Shown piece by piece: positions 28,440-39,140 of a DNA stretch of 42,494 nt. Below the pieces are notes generated by a model. It was not told the DNA's origin, did no database searches, and saw nothing but the letters and a program-made list of their open reading frames with translations. Within the stretch, counting starts at the first letter, position 1, and the number at the start of each line of letters is the position of its first letter. A program made the translations under genes and the position numbers. The DNA is from Methylococcaceae bacterium (lineage in GTDB: Bacteria; Pseudomonadota; Gammaproteobacteria; Methylococcales; Methylomonadaceae), in contig BJHG01000011.1 of NCBI GenBank assembly GCA_014191975.1, positions 1 to 42,494 of the forward strand. The letters run 5' to 3'.

Positions 28440-30430
28440 AATGGACGATTCCATTTTTCACGCATTTTTTCACGCGTTTCAACATCTAATCGTGCATATT
28501 TTAGCTGATTATTGGCCATCAAATTGGGTTTTAAATTTTGATACCACTGATGATAAAGCGCGAAATTTTTTGGATTAAAACCAAAAACCCAAGGCGCGTC
28601 ATGCTGAATTATTTTCTGCATTTTTTGAATTATTTCATAGCGTTCAGGTTTATTCTCCATATTTCGCATTTTCTCAAATAAGTTATCAAATTCAGTATTT
28701 TTATAATTACTCGTATTTTCACCACCGAATTTCACTTTAGAATGTGCGCCATAAAGTAGAAAAAAGAAATTTTCAGGATCAGGATAATCGGCATTCCAAC
28801 CCCAAAAAAAAAGCTGTGCGTTGCCAGTACGAATTTTTTCTTGAAATCGATTGTAATCAGTAGCGCGGACGATGAGCTTAATACCGATTTTTTCAAACTG
28901 TTTTCGATACCAATTCATCCGTGGACGGTCATCAGTACTGGTCGAAGTAGTGTCAAAATATAAAATCAGAGCCTCGTGTGTTTTTGGATCAATGCCATTT
29001 TTATAACCAGCTTCTGTCAGTAATTGTTGCGCGATACCGATGTTTTTACGTTGTGACTTGCCATTCCGCCAATCATAAACGTCAGAATTTACACCTGCCT
29101 CACCTTCAGAAAACCCATAAATCCCTTCTGGTAAAATACCTTGAGCTGGTACACCACGCCCATTCATAAAAATTGAAATGTATTCTTCGTAATCGACCGC
29201 AATAGCAATTGCTTGACGTAATTTGCGGGCTGACTCCGCCAAACCACCAACAGTCGAATCTAGCATATTAAAACCAAGGTAATAATCCGAAAGCGTCACA
29301 GATGTTTGTAATTGAATACCTTTTTTAGTCATCAAAGGCGTCAACGAAACACCTCCACTACCCGTAAATTGAACAGATTGATCAAAGCTGTCCGACGAAA
29401 TTCCTGATAAATCGTAATAACCTTGCAAAAATTTTGTCCAGTAGGGAATCGTCTCTTTTTCGAGCATGAAAACGACTTTATCGATAAACGGCAATGCTTT
29501 TCCTGCGTCGATTAATAATCCATTTTTTACGTCTTCGGGCTCACCTTCAATCGGATACGTTTCACCGTGAAAATTCGGGTTTTTCAACAAAATCATGCGG
29601 CGATTCGGATTATTTTCAGCTAAGAAATACGCACCCGTGCCAATAGGAAACCAATCGAGTGTGATATTTTTGTCACGCAAACCTGTTTGTTCATAAAACG
29701 CATCAGCTTCCCACGGCATGGGTGCGAAAAATGGCATTGCCAACCAAAAAATAAATTGCGGTGATTTGCCTTTAATCCTAATTTTATACTGATAGCGATT
29801 AACAACTTCCGCGCCAAAATCTTTTTCTGTAAATTTTTCAAAATTCACAATGTAATTTCTCATCATTTCAGAAATCGGCGATTGCAATTTTGGATTTGCC
29901 AGGCGTTTGATTTGATAAACATAATCATCAGCAATGAGTTCACGTGTACCAGTTTTCGTAAAATCAGCTAATGTTTTAACTGCCACAATTTGCTCGTGAG
30001 TAAGCGTGTGATAAACAAACAACCCTGCCAAATTTTTAGCAAAAGCTGGATGCGGCTGAAAATTTATATTTTGTTTGATGTCGATAATGTAATCGGTAAA
30101 TGCAATTTCGTTGTCTTTTGGCGCATTTAAAACCTCGCCGTTCGCATTCAAATAATGCACGGTCGGCATTTTTTCTGCGCTTAATGGCGTGAGTTCGTAA
30201 GGGCGTTTTAAATAATGATATTGCAACGGTGGCTCGTAAACTTGCCCAATAATCGCGTATTCATTCGAGCTGTAAGCGGAAACGGGATCTAAATGTTTGG
30301 GGCGTTCGCTAAAAGATTCATATAAAACTGATTGATTGGTGTCGTTATCCGAATATGGATTATTCAATTGTGAATCACATGCGGATAAAAGTACGAGGAG
30401 AAATGCGAGTGTTTTTAGTTTTATGGGCAT
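28433..30430 (-). CDS. ABC transporter substrate-binding lipoprotein (peptide/SBP_bac_5 family)
   Basis: A periplasmic solute receptor of the OppA/DppA class, 665 residues, likely for oligopeptides. A lipoprotein signal ends at Cys18 (LVLLSAC), so it should be anchored to a membrane. Family marks include ERPKHLDPVSAYSSNEY near residue 42, FPIGTGAYFLAENN near 257, LRQAIAIAVDYEEYI near 402, and YPDPENFFFLLYG near 544. It is longer than E. coli OppA (543) owing to insertions typical of a subgroup found as single genes. No permease or ATPase gene is adjacent, so it must share a transporter encoded elsewhere. Its stop codon (28433-28435) coincides with the edge of the IS982 relic, so the C-terminus may be shortened. 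Confidence 0.85.
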   Translation of the reverse strand: MPIKLKTLAFLLVLLSACDSQLNNPYSDNDTNQSVLYESFSERPKHLDPVSAYSSNEYAIIGQVYEPPLQYHYLKRPYELTPLSAEKMPTVHYLNANGEVLNAPKDNEIAFTDYIIDIKQNINFQPHPAFAKNLAGLFVYHTLTHEQIVAVKTLADFTKTGTRELIADDYVYQIKRLANPKLQSPISEMMRNYIVNFEKFTEKDFGAEVVNRYQYKIRIKGKSPQFIFWLAMPFFAPMPWEADAFYEQTGLRDKNITLDWFPIGTGAYFLAENNPNRRMILLKNPNFHGETYPIEGEPEDVKNGLLIDAGKALPFIDKVVFMLEKETIPYWTKFLQGYYDLSGISSDSFDQSVQFTGSGGVSLTPLMTKKGIQLQTSVTLSDYYLGFNMLDSTVGGLAESARKLRQAIAIAVDYEEYISIFMNGRGVPAQGILPEGIYGFSEGEAGVNSDVYDWRNGKSQRKNIGIAQQLLTEAGYKNGIDPKTHEALILYFDTTSTSTDDRPRMNWYRKQFEKIGIKLIVRATDYNRFQEKIRTGNAQLFFWGWNADYPDPENFFFLLYGAHSKVKFGGENTSNYKNTEFDNLFEKMRNMENKPERYEIIQKMQKIIQHDAPWVFGFNPKNFALYHQWYQNLKPNLMANNQLKYARLDVETREKMREKWNRPLH

Positions 30431-30608
30431 AATATGGAAATCGTTAAAAACAAAAAATGGGGTGAAAAATCACACTGTATAAAAATTTATACCAAGAATT
30501 CCGGCCAGATTTTTCAAACGGTCACAATAACATAGACTAAACAACTGAGATTTTGCCAAAACAGTAAAAATGATTGACGTAACACCCTAATAACGTCAAA
30601 TAAAAATT

Positions 30609-30648
30609 AAAAAGCCCCGACAAAATTAGATGCTGGGGCTTTTTTCTC
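30609..30648 (-). terminator. Terminator after ppiD
   Basis: AAAAAGCCCC (30609-30618) pairs perfectly with GGGGCTTTTT (30635-30644). On the minus strand the stem is followed by TTAATTTTTA, ending the ppiD transcript about 20 bases after its stop; it could also work in the other direction. Confidence 0.75.
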
Positions 30649-30661
30649 GCAAGAGGCTTTA

Positions 30662-32536
30662 TTATTGAGCCGGTGTTGCTGGTAAATTTATTTCAATGTC
30701 TGCGTCGGATTCTAACGTGTTAATCAGCGAGTTAAATTCACTATCACCAATGGCTTTAGCAATGTTTTTCTTCGCCATTTCTATACGTTTTTTATCTTCT
30801 TCAGTTATTGTACCATCGCGAACATTATTTAAACTCACAACGACTTGCTCATGTGAAGGGAGTGAAATTGTGAAAATAGTCGGTTTGTCTGCGACAGGTT
30901 TTGCCGCTTTAAAAATTGCTTCATTCAACATAACATTAAAACCTTTTTTCATGCGTGTTAAGCCAGCTTCTTTTTGAATTGGTAATTTATAATCCACCGA
31001 AATTTTCGAAAAATCGTCACCAGCCAACAACTGTGTTTTCATCGCTTTCGACGTTTCAATTACCTTTTGCTTTGCTTGTTCAATCTGAATAGATTTAATG
31101 ACATCCATTTTTACTGTAGCCAATGGTTTATTTTCAGCGGCTTTGTGTTCGTTTAATCGCAATACAACCAAATGATCACTACTGATTTCAATTGGTGCGC
31201 TATTAGTGCCATTCAAAACCTCATCACTAAATGCTACGCTACGAATTTTTTCCTCATCGGCAATGCCTTCGCCTTGCGCTTTAGTAAATGGCGCTGTTTT
31301 TTTAATTGTTAAATGAAGCTGAGTTGCTGCGGCTTTCAGATTATCTGAATTTTGATAACTTATTTCGGTTAATGCTTCACCTTGTTGATAAAATAGATTT
31401 TCAGCTTGTGATTTTTGATACGCTTTTGTGACTTCAGCTTTTACACTAGTAAATGATTTTGTTTCGGCAGGTATTAATTCAGTTACTTTAATTAAATGAT
31501 AGCCAAACTGGGATTTTACAGGCACAGAAACTTCATTTTGTTTCAACGCGATTGCAGCTGCATCAAAATCTTTTTCCATTACGCCAGCGCTAAACAAACC
31601 TAAATCACCGCCGTTTTTACCCGTTAATTTGTCGTCCGATAATTCAACCGCCACCACAGCAAAATCTTTACCTGCTAAAGTAGATTTAGCTTGATTTGCT
31701 TTTTCTAAGGCTTGTTTTTCGTCTTGTTTGTCATTAATTTCAAGCAGAATGTGACTAATTTTTCTGCGCTCAGGTGTGGTGTATTGCGCTGATTGTTCAT
31801 CGTAAAAAGCTTTTACTTTTTCGTCTGTGACGTCGATAGTTTTCGCTAAATCATCAATTGTCAACTCAATATATTCCACCGACATTTTTTCTGGTAATTG
31901 ATATTGTGTTTGATGTACTTGGTAATAAGCGTTAATCGCGTCATCGCTCGGTATTTCAGTTGATGTAGACACAGGAATCGTCAGGTATTCAACATCACGC
32001 TGTTGATTTTGAATTTTGAAAATGTGCTCTATATCGTAAGGCGTGGCAAAACTACTATTTAAAATACTTTGTTGAAACTGCTCCATGATTAACGCATTTT
32101 TTATTTGCGCGACAAATTCAGATGAAGCCATCCGTTGTGACGAAAGAAGCTGTTTATATTTTACTTCGTCAAATTTACCGTCAGTTTGAAAATACGGCAA
32201 AGCCTGAACAAAATCACGAATCGCGTCATCGGTTATTGTTAGACCTTTTTGATGGACGTATTGTAATAAAACTTCGTCTTTGATGAGCTTGCTAAGAGCT
32301 TGTGATTTAATTACCGATTCATTTGCTGTAAGTCCACCTAAACTTTTCTCATATTTTTCGTAGGCTTTATTAACATCACGTTGATAAAAATCTTTTTTTC
32401 CTACCGATGCAACAGGTGCTTCTTGTCCATCGTTTATATAGTTATTGATTCCCCATAGAACAAATGGGACGCAAATAACAGTCAAAATTACACCTGCAAA
32501 AGCACCTTGGGATTTTTCTCTAATTTTTGTCAGCAT
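30662..32536 (-). CDS. ppiD: Periplasmic folding chaperone PpiD (SurA-like, parvulin domain)
   Basis: PpiD is an inner-membrane-anchored chaperone at the periplasmic exit of the Sec translocon. The 624-residue protein has a short cytosolic start (MLTKIREKSQG), one membrane span at about 12-35, a SurA-type N-terminal chaperone domain, a parvulin-like domain (RRKISHILLEIN to FGYHLIKVTEL, about 255-360) and a C-terminal SurA-like region. The ATG at 32536 is chosen because GAGG lies eight bases upstream; a GTG nine bases earlier would overlap that site. It follows tRNA-Asp and hupB, as in other gammaproteobacteria. A terminator between the tRNA and this gene suggests separate or read-through expression. 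Confidence 0.94.
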   Translation of the reverse strand: MLTKIREKSQGAFAGVILTVICVPFVLWGINNYINDGQEAPVASVGKKDFYQRDVNKAYEKYEKSLGGLTANESVIKSQALSKLIKDEVLLQYVHQKGLTITDDAIRDFVQALPYFQTDGKFDEVKYKQLLSSQRMASSEFVAQIKNALIMEQFQQSILNSSFATPYDIEHIFKIQNQQRDVEYLTIPVSTSTEIPSDDAINAYYQVHQTQYQLPEKMSVEYIELTIDDLAKTIDVTDEKVKAFYDEQSAQYTTPERRKISHILLEINDKQDEKQALEKANQAKSTLAGKDFAVVAVELSDDKLTGKNGGDLGLFSAGVMEKDFDAAAIALKQNEVSVPVKSQFGYHLIKVTELIPAETKSFTSVKAEVTKAYQKSQAENLFYQQGEALTEISYQNSDNLKAAATQLHLTIKKTAPFTKAQGEGIADEEKIRSVAFSDEVLNGTNSAPIEISSDHLVVLRLNEHKAAENKPLATVKMDVIKSIQIEQAKQKVIETSKAMKTQLLAGDDFSKISVDYKLPIQKEAGLTRMKKGFNVMLNEAIFKAAKPVADKPTIFTISLPSHEQVVVSLNNVRDGTITEEDKKRIEMAKKNIAKAIGDSEFNSLINTLESDADIEINLPATPAQ

Positions 32537-32568
32537 AAATAACACCTCAAGAAATCATTATAAATAGC

Positions 32569-32605
32569 AAAAAAAAACCTCGAACCCAAAGGTTCGAGGT
32601 TTTTT
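32569..32605. terminator. Terminator after the hupB–tRNA-Val–tRNA-Asp unit
   Basis: CCTCGAACC (32578-32586) pairs perfectly with GGTTCGAGG (32591-32599) around a CAAA loop, with A's on the left and T's on the right, extending the stem. It sits directly after the tRNA-Asp 3' end on the minus strand. Confidence 0.85.
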
Positions 32606-32611
32606 AATTAT

Positions 32612-32688
32612 TGGCGGAGCGGACGGGACTCGAACCCGCGACCACCGGCGTGACAGGCCGGTATTCTAACCAACTGAACTACCGCTCC
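32612..32688 (-). tRNA. tRNA-Asp (anticodon GTC)
   Basis: A full 77-base cloverleaf with encoded CCA. The acceptor stem GGAGCGG pairs with CCGCTCC, the anticodon loop CTGTCAC gives GTC, and the T-arm contains GGTTCGAGTCC. It lies seven bases after tRNA-Val, and the pair follows hupB closely. Confidence 0.97.
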
Positions 32689-32695
32689 AAAGTCG

Positions 32696-32771
32696 TGGTG
32701 GGTGCTGAGGGGTTCGAACCCCCGACCCTCGCCTTGTAAGGGCGATGCTCTACCAGCTGAGCTAAGCACCC
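32696..32771 (-). tRNA. tRNA-Val (anticodon TAC)
   Basis: A full 76-base cloverleaf with encoded CCA. The acceptor stem GGGTGCT pairs with AGCACCC, the anticodon loop CTTACAA gives TAC, and the T-arm holds GGTTCGAACCC. Wobble U34 of this tRNA is a normal target of CmoAB, encoded in the same window. Only 12 bases separate it from the hupB stop. Confidence 0.97.
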
Positions 32772-32783
32772 GACTTCATTCTT

Positions 32784-33056
32784 TTAGTTTACAGCATCTT
32801 TTAACGATTTACCAGCTTTAAATGCAGGTGTTTTTGCAGCTTTAATTGTAATTTCTTCACCAGACTGAGGATTACGACCTTTACGTTCTGCTCTTTCTTT
32901 TACTGAATAAGTTCCAAATCCAACTAAAGCCACTGTATCACCAGCACTTAATGCTTCGGTTACTGATTTAATGAAACCATCCAAAGCACGCCCTGCATCT
33001 GCTTTAGTTAAAGTTGAAGCTTCTGCCATTGCACTGATCAATTCTGATTTATTCAT
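32784..33056 (-). CDS. hupB: DNA-binding protein HU-beta
   Basis: HU is a dimeric nucleoid protein that bends DNA. The 90-residue protein starts [14 protein letters not shown] and contains the signature [22 protein letters not shown] (about residues 45-66), whose RNP tip intercalates into the minor groove. The ATG at 33056 has GGAGG just upstream; an extended frame beyond it has no support. A near-consensus promoter lies at 33140-33169. It sits after lon, as in E. coli, and is probably cotranscribed with the two tRNAs that follow. Confidence 0.97.
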   Translation of the reverse strand: MNKSELISAMAEASTLTKADAGRALDGFIKSVTEALSAGDTVALVGFGTYSVKERAERKGRNPQSGEEITIKAAKTPAFKAGKSLKDAVN

Positions 33057-33139
33057 GATTCCTCCAAGGAAGTTATTTTTAAAATTTAGTGCGTAAAATA
33101 CCATGTTATATCGCTTCTGCATCATTTGAAACGCGGGTA

Positions 33140-33169
33140 TTTATAACAATGCCGTACTATCTGTGTCAA
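33140..33169 (-). promoter_or_regulatory. Sigma-70 promoter for hupB
   Basis: On the minus strand TTGACA (33169-33164) and TATAAA (33145-33140) are 18 bases apart. It gives a leader of about 75-80 bases before the hupB ATG and lies downstream of the lon stop. Confidence 0.75.
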
Positions 33170-33217
33170 GCAATAAAAACCGTTACAGACTTTGAATTCT
33201 ATGGCTTGCAGGGTTTT

Positions 33218-35623
33218 TTAATGTGCCGTTACTCGCGATGAATTTTTTTTAGGTGATTCAATTTTGGACACTTCTGTTAAATCAATCAAAATCGGTTCAC
33301 GCGGAACAGGTTGATATTGCAACGCAATTTCTAAAACCTCATCAATCCAACGCACGGGATTAATTGTCAGATTCTGCTTAATGTTATCCGGAATTTCGAC
33401 TAAATCTTTTTCGTTATCTTTGGGGATAATTACTGTCGTAATCCCGCCACGATGGGCCGCAAGTAGCTTTTCTTTTAAGCCCCCAATGGGCAAAACTTCG
33501 CCTCGTAATGTAATTTCGCCAGTCATTGCCACGTTCGCACGAACCGGAATTTTGGTCAACGCAGAAATAATCGCCGTACACATTCCGATGCCCGCACTTG
33601 GTCCATCTTTAGGCGTTGCACCTTCAGGAACATGAATATGAATATCTCGGGTTTGAAATATTTCATCTGGAATCCCTAAAGTTTCGGCACGACTACGCAC
33701 GACTGTCATGGCTGCCGCAATGGATTCTTTCATTACGTCACCCAACGTTCCGGTCGTCGATGACTTACCTTTGCCGTTAATGACTGCCGTTTCAATAGTC
33801 AATAACTCACCACCAACTGATGTCCATGCTAATCCTGTTACGCAACCTATTTGATCCTTCTCTTCGGCCAAGCCGTAGCTATAACGTTGTACGCCCAAAT
33901 AATCATTAAGATTCCTTGACGTGATTTTAATTTTCGTTTTACGTGGTTTCAACAACAAATCTTTCACGACTTTACGGCAAATTTTAGAAATATCACGCTC
34001 CAAATTCCGCACACCCGCTTCACGCGAATAATAACGAATCATGTTGCGGACTGCATCTTCGACAATATCAATTTCTTTCGCTTTGAGCCCGTTCAATTTA
34101 ATTTGTTTCGGCACTAAATATCGCAATGCAATATTAATTTTTTCATCTTCGGTGTAACCAGCTAAACGAATAACCTCCATTCTGTCAAGCAATGCAGGTG
34201 GTATATTCATACTGTTTGCCGTTGCCACAAACATAACGTCTGACAAATCAACATCTACGTCTAAATAATGATCAACAAAAGCGTTATTTTGCTCTGGATC
34301 CAAAACCTCCAGTAATGCGGACGCAGGATCACCACGTGAATCAGAAGCCATTTTATCAATTTCGTCGAGTAAAAAGAGCGGATTTTTAACTTTCACTTTG
34401 GCAAGGTTTTGAATAATCTTTCCAGGCATTGCACCGATATAAGTACGGCGATGTCCACGAATTTCTGCCTCATCCCTTACGCCGCCTAATGCCATTCTGA
34501 CATAAGTTCTATTTGTAGCTCGTGCAATGGATTCACCCAGCGACGTTTTACCAACGCCAGGAGGACCAACCAAACATAAAATAGGACCTTTTAATTTATC
34601 AACACGCTGTTGCACCGCGAGATATTCCAAAATACGATCTTTTACTTTTTCTAAACCATAATGCTCTTGATTCAAAATAGCTTCTGCAGCGGCAAGTTCT
34701 TTTTGAACATCGGTTTTTTTATTCCAAGGAATATTTGTTAACCATTCAATATAATTGCGAACAACCGCTGATTCTGCTGACATCGGCGACATTTGTTTTA
34801 ATTTTTTCAACTCATCTAAGGCTTTCGTTTTAGCTTCTTCAGGTAATTCAGCATCATCAATTTTTTTAGTCAATAAATCAATTTCAGTCGCAGTATCATC
34901 CATTTCACCTAATTCTTTATGAATTGCTTTGATTTGTTCATTTAAATAATATTCACGCTGATTTTTCTCCATTTGCTCTTTGACTCTAACCCGAATACGT
35001 TTTTCGGTTTCAAGCAAATCGACCTCACCTTCCATAAACGCCATCAATAATTCTAAGCGTTTTCCGATGTCGAACGTTTCTAAGAGCATCTGTTTATCAG
35101 ATACTTTTAAGTTTATATGTGCCGCCATTGTGTCTGCCAAACGACTTGCATCGTCAATTTCATTCAACGCATTTAAAACTTCAGGTGGGATTTTATTGTT
35201 AAGTTTGACGTAATTTTCAAATGAACTAAATGCGGCACGCTCGAGAATTTCTTTTTCGGTGTCAGGCATTTCATAAGTTTCATCAATTTCTTCAACTTTT
35301 GCACATAGAAAATCATTATGTTTTTCATAGCCACGAACGATACAACGTTGCTCACCCTCCATGAGCACTTTCACCGTGCCGTCTGGAAGTTTTAGCATTT
35401 GTAACATATTCGATAAAGTACCAATTTCATATAAATCTTTAATGTCAGGTGTGTCAATTTCAGGTGATTTTTGTGCGACAAGTAACACTTGCCCATTATC
35501 CTTAATCGCATTATTAAGCGCATCAATTGATCGTTCGCGCCCTACAAAAAGCGGAATCACCATATTGGGATAAACCACTACGTCACGTAATGGAAGTACA
35601 GGAATAAGCAAAAATTCAGTCAT
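33218..35623 (-). CDS. lon: ATP-dependent protease La (Lon)
   Basis: Lon is a hexameric AAA+ serine protease that degrades damaged and regulatory proteins. The 801-residue protein has the N-terminal substrate domain ([14 protein letters not shown]-type start, to about 305), P-loop GPPGVGKTS at 353-361, Walker [11 protein letters not shown] near 415-424, and the protease domain with Ser676 in [11 protein letters not shown] and Lys719 in [10 protein letters not shown] forming the catalytic dyad. It is complete and of standard bacterial LonA length. A sigma-32-like promoter precedes it. Its position between clpX and hupB is the common gammaproteobacterial order. Confidence 0.97.
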   Translation of the reverse strand: MTEFLLIPVLPLRDVVVYPNMVIPLFVGRERSIDALNNAIKDNGQVLLVAQKSPEIDTPDIKDLYEIGTLSNMLQMLKLPDGTVKVLMEGEQRCIVRGYEKHNDFLCAKVEEIDETYEMPDTEKEILERAAFSSFENYVKLNNKIPPEVLNALNEIDDASRLADTMAAHINLKVSDKQMLLETFDIGKRLELLMAFMEGEVDLLETEKRIRVRVKEQMEKNQREYYLNEQIKAIHKELGEMDDTATEIDLLTKKIDDAELPEEAKTKALDELKKLKQMSPMSAESAVVRNYIEWLTNIPWNKKTDVQKELAAAEAILNQEHYGLEKVKDRILEYLAVQQRVDKLKGPILCLVGPPGVGKTSLGESIARATNRTYVRMALGGVRDEAEIRGHRRTYIGAMPGKIIQNLAKVKVKNPLFLLDEIDKMASDSRGDPASALLEVLDPEQNNAFVDHYLDVDVDLSDVMFVATANSMNIPPALLDRMEVIRLAGYTEDEKINIALRYLVPKQIKLNGLKAKEIDIVEDAVRNMIRYYSREAGVRNLERDISKICRKVVKDLLLKPRKTKIKITSRNLNDYLGVQRYSYGLAEEKDQIGCVTGLAWTSVGGELLTIETAVINGKGKSSTTGTLGDVMKESIAAAMTVVRSRAETLGIPDEIFQTRDIHIHVPEGATPKDGPSAGIGMCTAIISALTKIPVRANVAMTGEITLRGEVLPIGGLKEKLLAAHRGGITTVIIPKDNEKDLVEIPDNIKQNLTINPVRWIDEVLEIALQYQPVPREPILIDLTEVSKIESPKKNSSRVTAH

Positions 35624-35658
35624 ATTGGTTACCGTGTGAATCGTTAATAATGGTTAAA

Positions 35659-35686
35659 CTATGGGGTAAGTAATACAAAAAACAAG
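35659..35686 (-). promoter_or_regulatory. Sigma-32-like heat-shock promoter for lon
   Basis: On the minus strand CTTGTTT (35686-35680) is followed 13 bases later by CCCCATAG (35666-35659). This resembles the E. coli heat-shock consensus CTTGAAA-N13/14-CCCCATNT, and lon is a known heat-shock gene. It lies about 35 bases before the lon ATG. Confidence 0.5.
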
Positions 35687-35707
35687 CTATTTTTTTTAAT
35701 TATCACC

Positions 35708-35746
35708 CACAAAAAAGGGATGCTTTTTTAAGCATCCCTTTTTGTG
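35708..35746. terminator. Terminator after clpX
   Basis: AAGGGATGCT (35715-35724) pairs perfectly with AGCATCCCTT (35731-35740), and the stem extends through flanking A and T runs. It lies just past the clpX stop, so tig-clpP-clpX is closed off from lon. Confidence 0.85.
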
Positions 35747-35763
35747 GCATCGTAAATGTATTC

Positions 35764-37062
35764 CTAATTTTCAGCCACAGCTTTTTTAGTACTTACTTTA
35801 CGTTCAGATTTTTCAGGCTTTTCATTTCTCAAAACCATTTGTGGCTCTGTATTACCTAAAATAACGTCTTTATCAACAATGACTTTGCCAACATTATCCA
35901 CAGATGGAATTTCGTACATTGTATTTAATAAAACATTTTCAACAATTGTTCGCAAACCACGTGCGCCTGTTTTTCGTTCCATTGCTTTTTGAGCAATAGT
36001 GACGAGTGATTCGGCACTAAACTCTAATTCCGTGCCTTCCATTTCAAACAAATGCTGATATTGTTTGACTAAAGCATTTTTTGGTTCAGTTAAAATTTGA
36101 ACTAATGCTGCTTCGTCCAATTCTTCTAATGTTGCAATGACAGGCAAACGTCCCACTAATTCAGGAATCAAACCGTAACGAATTAAATCATCAGCTTCTA
36201 CTTTAGCAAACCATTCACCGACATTTTTGCTATCGTCTTTGGTTTTAACTTCAGCAGAAAAACCGATGCCACCCTTTTCAGAACGTGCTTGAATAACTTT
36301 ATCTAATCCTGAAAATGCACCGCCAACAATAAACAAAATGTTTTTTGTATTGACGTGAATAAATTCTTGATTCGGATTTTTTCTTCCACCTTGTGGTGAA
36401 ACGGAAGCGATTGTGCCTTCAATCAATTTCAACAACGCTTGTTGAACGCCCTCACCAGAAACATCACGGGTAATTGAGGCACTTTCTGAGCGACGTGAAA
36501 TTTTATCAATTTCATCAATGTAAACAATCGCTGATTCGGCTTTTTCAACGTTATAATCACACTTTTGCAAAATCTTTTGAATGATATTATCTACGTCTTC
36601 ACCGACATAACCTGCTTCAGTCAACGTTGTTGCATCTGCGATCGCAAATGGAACGTCTAATAATCGAGCCAAAGTTTCAGCTAATAATGTTTTACCTGAA
36701 CCTGTTGGTCCAATTAACAGAATGTTACTTTTTGAAAGCTCTATATGATTCTTTTTCGATTTAACACTTTTGTTACGAAGACGTTTGTAGTGGTTATAAA
36801 CAGCAACAGCTAAGATTTTTTTTGCTTTTTCTTGACCGATAACATAGCCATCTAACTCACCTTTAATTTCTTTAGGTTTTGGTAAATCACCTTCATTAAT
36901 CGTGGTGACTTCACCTAATTCATCAATCAAAATATCTTCACACAACGCCACACATTCGTCACAAATATAGACTGCAGGACCAGCAATCATTTTTCGGACT
37001 TCAACTTGCGTTTTTTGGCAAAACGAACAAATTGCCATATCTTCTTCTTTGTCTCTGCTCAT
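35764..37062 (-). CDS. clpX: ClpXP protease ATPase subunit ClpX
   Basis: ClpX unfolds tagged proteins and feeds them to ClpP. The 432-residue protein has the N-terminal zinc domain with Cys12, Cys15, Cys34 and Cys37. The P-loop GPTGSGKT is at 118-125 and Walker [10 protein letters not shown] near 180. The ClpP-docking IGF tripeptide is in [10 protein letters not shown]. Sensor-2 [10 protein letters not shown] lies near the end. It starts 12 bases after clpP, and with tig forms one unit ending at the terminator described nearby. Confidence 0.97.
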   Translation of the reverse strand: MSRDKEEDMAICSFCQKTQVEVRKMIAGPAVYICDECVALCEDILIDELGEVTTINEGDLPKPKEIKGELDGYVIGQEKAKKILAVAVYNHYKRLRNKSVKSKKNHIELSKSNILLIGPTGSGKTLLAETLARLLDVPFAIADATTLTEAGYVGEDVDNIIQKILQKCDYNVEKAESAIVYIDEIDKISRRSESASITRDVSGEGVQQALLKLIEGTIASVSPQGGRKNPNQEFIHVNTKNILFIVGGAFSGLDKVIQARSEKGGIGFSAEVKTKDDSKNVGEWFAKVEADDLIRYGLIPELVGRLPVIATLEELDEAALVQILTEPKNALVKQYQHLFEMEGTELEFSAESLVTIAQKAMERKTGARGLRTIVENVLLNTMYEIPSVDNVGKVIVDKDVILGNTEPQMVLRNEKPEKSERKVSTKKAVAEN

Positions 37063-37074
37063 TATGCCGCCAAT

Positions 37075-37728
37075 TTATTTATCAGTTTTTGCTAATATTG
37101 CATTTCGATCGGTCAATACTGAATCAATCAATCCATAAGTCACAGCATCTGTTGCGCTCAAGAAATTATCACGATCTGTATCAGCTTGGATTTTTTTCAT
37201 CGTTTGACCTGAATGGTGCGACAAAATTTTATTCAATTTTTCACGAACTAATAAAATTTCACGAGCGTGAATATCAAAATCGGATGCTTGCCCAGAAAAA
37301 CCACCTAATGGCTGATGAATCATGACGCGAGAATTCGGCAAACAAAAACGCTTACCTTTTGCGCCAGCAGTTAATAATACCGCGCCCATACTTGCGGCTT
37401 GACCAATACACATGGTACTAACATCAGGTTTAATGAATTGCATTGTGTCATAAATTGACATTCCTGCCGTTACTGAACCACCAGGTGAATTGATATAAAG
37501 ATGAATATCTTTATCAGGGTTTTCAGATTCCAAGAACAACAACTGCGCAACCACAAGGTTTGCCATGTAATCTTCAACTTGACCTACCAAAAAGATTACA
37601 CGTTCTTTAAGTAAACGTGAATAAATATCAAAAGCCCGTTCGCCACGCGCTGTTTGTTCGACGACCATCGGTACTAAACCGCCATCTGCTTGTGTTGCCA
37701 TCATTTGTGCGAGTTGTTGTGAATACAT
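37075..37728 (-). CDS. clpP: ATP-dependent Clp protease proteolytic subunit ClpP
   Basis: ClpP forms the tetradecameric serine-protease chamber for ClpX or ClpA. The 217-residue protein has the catalytic triad Ser113 ([11 protein letters not shown]), His138 (MIHQPLGG) and Asp187 (TDRDNFLSA), and the oxyanion/handle segment [10 protein letters not shown] at 81-90. A short N-terminal propeptide is expected, as in E. coli. It starts 17 bases after tig and is followed by clpX. Confidence 0.97.
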   Translation of the reverse strand: MYSQQLAQMMATQADGGLVPMVVEQTARGERAFDIYSRLLKERVIFLVGQVEDYMANLVVAQLLFLESENPDKDIHLYINSPGGSVTAGMSIYDTMQFIKPDVSTMCIGQAASMGAVLLTAGAKGKRFCLPNSRVMIHQPLGGFSGQASDFDIHAREILLVREKLNKILSHHSGQTMKKIQADTDRDNFLSATDAVTYGLIDSVLTDRNAILAKTDK

Positions 37729-37745
37729 TTTGTGTTCCAGTTGGA

Positions 37746-39038
37746 TTAAGCGTTCATAACGGATTGAAAATCAACGTTTTCAGTCGTCAAAGTCGCTTTC
37801 TCAAGCAACCAGTCAGTGACTTGTTCTTCCATTGTCATTTGACGAACATCTTTCAAACGATTTTGATCTTTATAATACCATTCAATAACTTGTTCTGGTT
37901 TTTCGTAACTTTTCGCCATATCTTCAACACGAGCGCGAACTTTATCTTCGTCTACTTTTAATTCATTTTGATGAATGATTTCACCAACAATTAAGCCTAA
38001 TGCAATACGTTTTTTCGCTTCAACTTCAAACGGTTCACGTGGTAATTGCATTGCACTAAAATCGACTTTATTTTTCTTTGCCATTTCTTTGTATGGTTTT
38101 AAAAGCTCTTCAACTTCTTCATCTATTAAAGCATTTGGCACAGTTAAATTGATTTTTTCATAGAGTGCAGTTAGCGTAGAATTTTTCAAATTAGCTTTTA
38201 ATTTGTTGGTTAATTCACGTCCCATGTTTTCTTTAACATCGTCACGAAATCCTTCGACTGTACCGCTTTTAGTACCGTAAGCTTTAACAAATTCATCGTT
38301 TATTTCAGATAAAACTGCGACTTCAACTTGTTTAACTTCAACTTCAAAATTAGCAATTTTCCCTATTAACTTTTCATTTGGATAATCTTCAGGGAAATTC
38401 AGCGTAAAACTTTTGCTATCGCCTGCTTTTAAGCCAATTAAATTTTCTTCGAAACCTGGAATCATTTGGCTTGCACCTAATTCAACTTCGTAATCAGAAA
38501 CTTTATCGTTAGTAATGCTTTCGCCTTCAATACTACCTAGGAAATCAATCGTAACGCGATTTTTTTCAGCAACCAAATTTTCAACAACTTCCCATGTTTT
38601 ACGTTGTTCACGCAATTTGGTAATCATGTCATCAATATCGCTTTCTTGAACAGCTGCAACTTGTTGTGTCACTGTTAATTTATCTGCTCCGACTAAGGAT
38701 ATTTCAGGATATACTTCGAAATTTGCAACATAGCTAAAACCTTCTTCTGTATCTGAAAGGTCAATGTGTGGGTAGCCAGCAGGATTAATTCCTTGCTCTT
38801 TTAACGCATCGAAATAACTTGATTGAATTAAGTCTTGTGTTGCTTCGTGACGAATTTGTTCACCGTACATTTTAGCAACAACATTTGTAGGAACTTTGCC
38901 GCGACGAAAGCCGTCAATGCGTGCTTCTTTAGCTATTTTTTTTAAGCGCGGCGTGATTTGCGCTTGAACGATTGATTCTGGCAAAGTGATGGTCATTTTA
39001 CGACCTAATTCTGATGTTTTCTCAACAGAAATTTCCAT
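37746..39038 (-). CDS. tig: Trigger factor
   Basis: Trigger factor is the ribosome-bound chaperone and peptidyl-prolyl isomerase that first meets nascent chains. The 430-residue protein has the ribosome-docking tail with the signature GFRRGKVP near residue 45. A central FKBP-like domain (about 145-240, starting [14 protein letters not shown]) and a helical C-terminal domain follow. The ATG at 39038 is chosen because GGGGA lies just upstream; a GTG 12 bases earlier overlaps that site. A tRNA-Leu gene precedes it on the same strand, an arrangement found in other gammaproteobacteria. Confidence 0.96.
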   Translation of the reverse strand: MEISVEKTSELGRKMTITLPESIVQAQITPRLKKIAKEARIDGFRRGKVPTNVVAKMYGEQIRHEATQDLIQSSYFDALKEQGINPAGYPHIDLSDTEEGFSYVANFEVYPEISLVGADKLTVTQQVAAVQESDIDDMITKLREQRKTWEVVENLVAEKNRVTIDFLGSIEGESITNDKVSDYEVELGASQMIPGFEENLIGLKAGDSKSFTLNFPEDYPNEKLIGKIANFEVEVKQVEVAVLSEINDEFVKAYGTKSGTVEGFRDDVKENMGRELTNKLKANLKNSTLTALYEKINLTVPNALIDEEVEELLKPYKEMAKKNKVDFSAMQLPREPFEVEAKKRIALGLIVGEIIHQNELKVDEDKVRARVEDMAKSYEKPEQVIEWYYKDQNRLKDVRQMTMEEQVTDWLLEKATLTTENVDFQSVMNA

Positions 39039-39140
39039 TATTATCCCCACAAGATTTTTTATATTAGATTGAAGTTTGATTTTTGGAGCAGATTAGCTCA
39101 ATGATTTGATTTTAGAACAGGTTTTTAATTCGGATATTAG

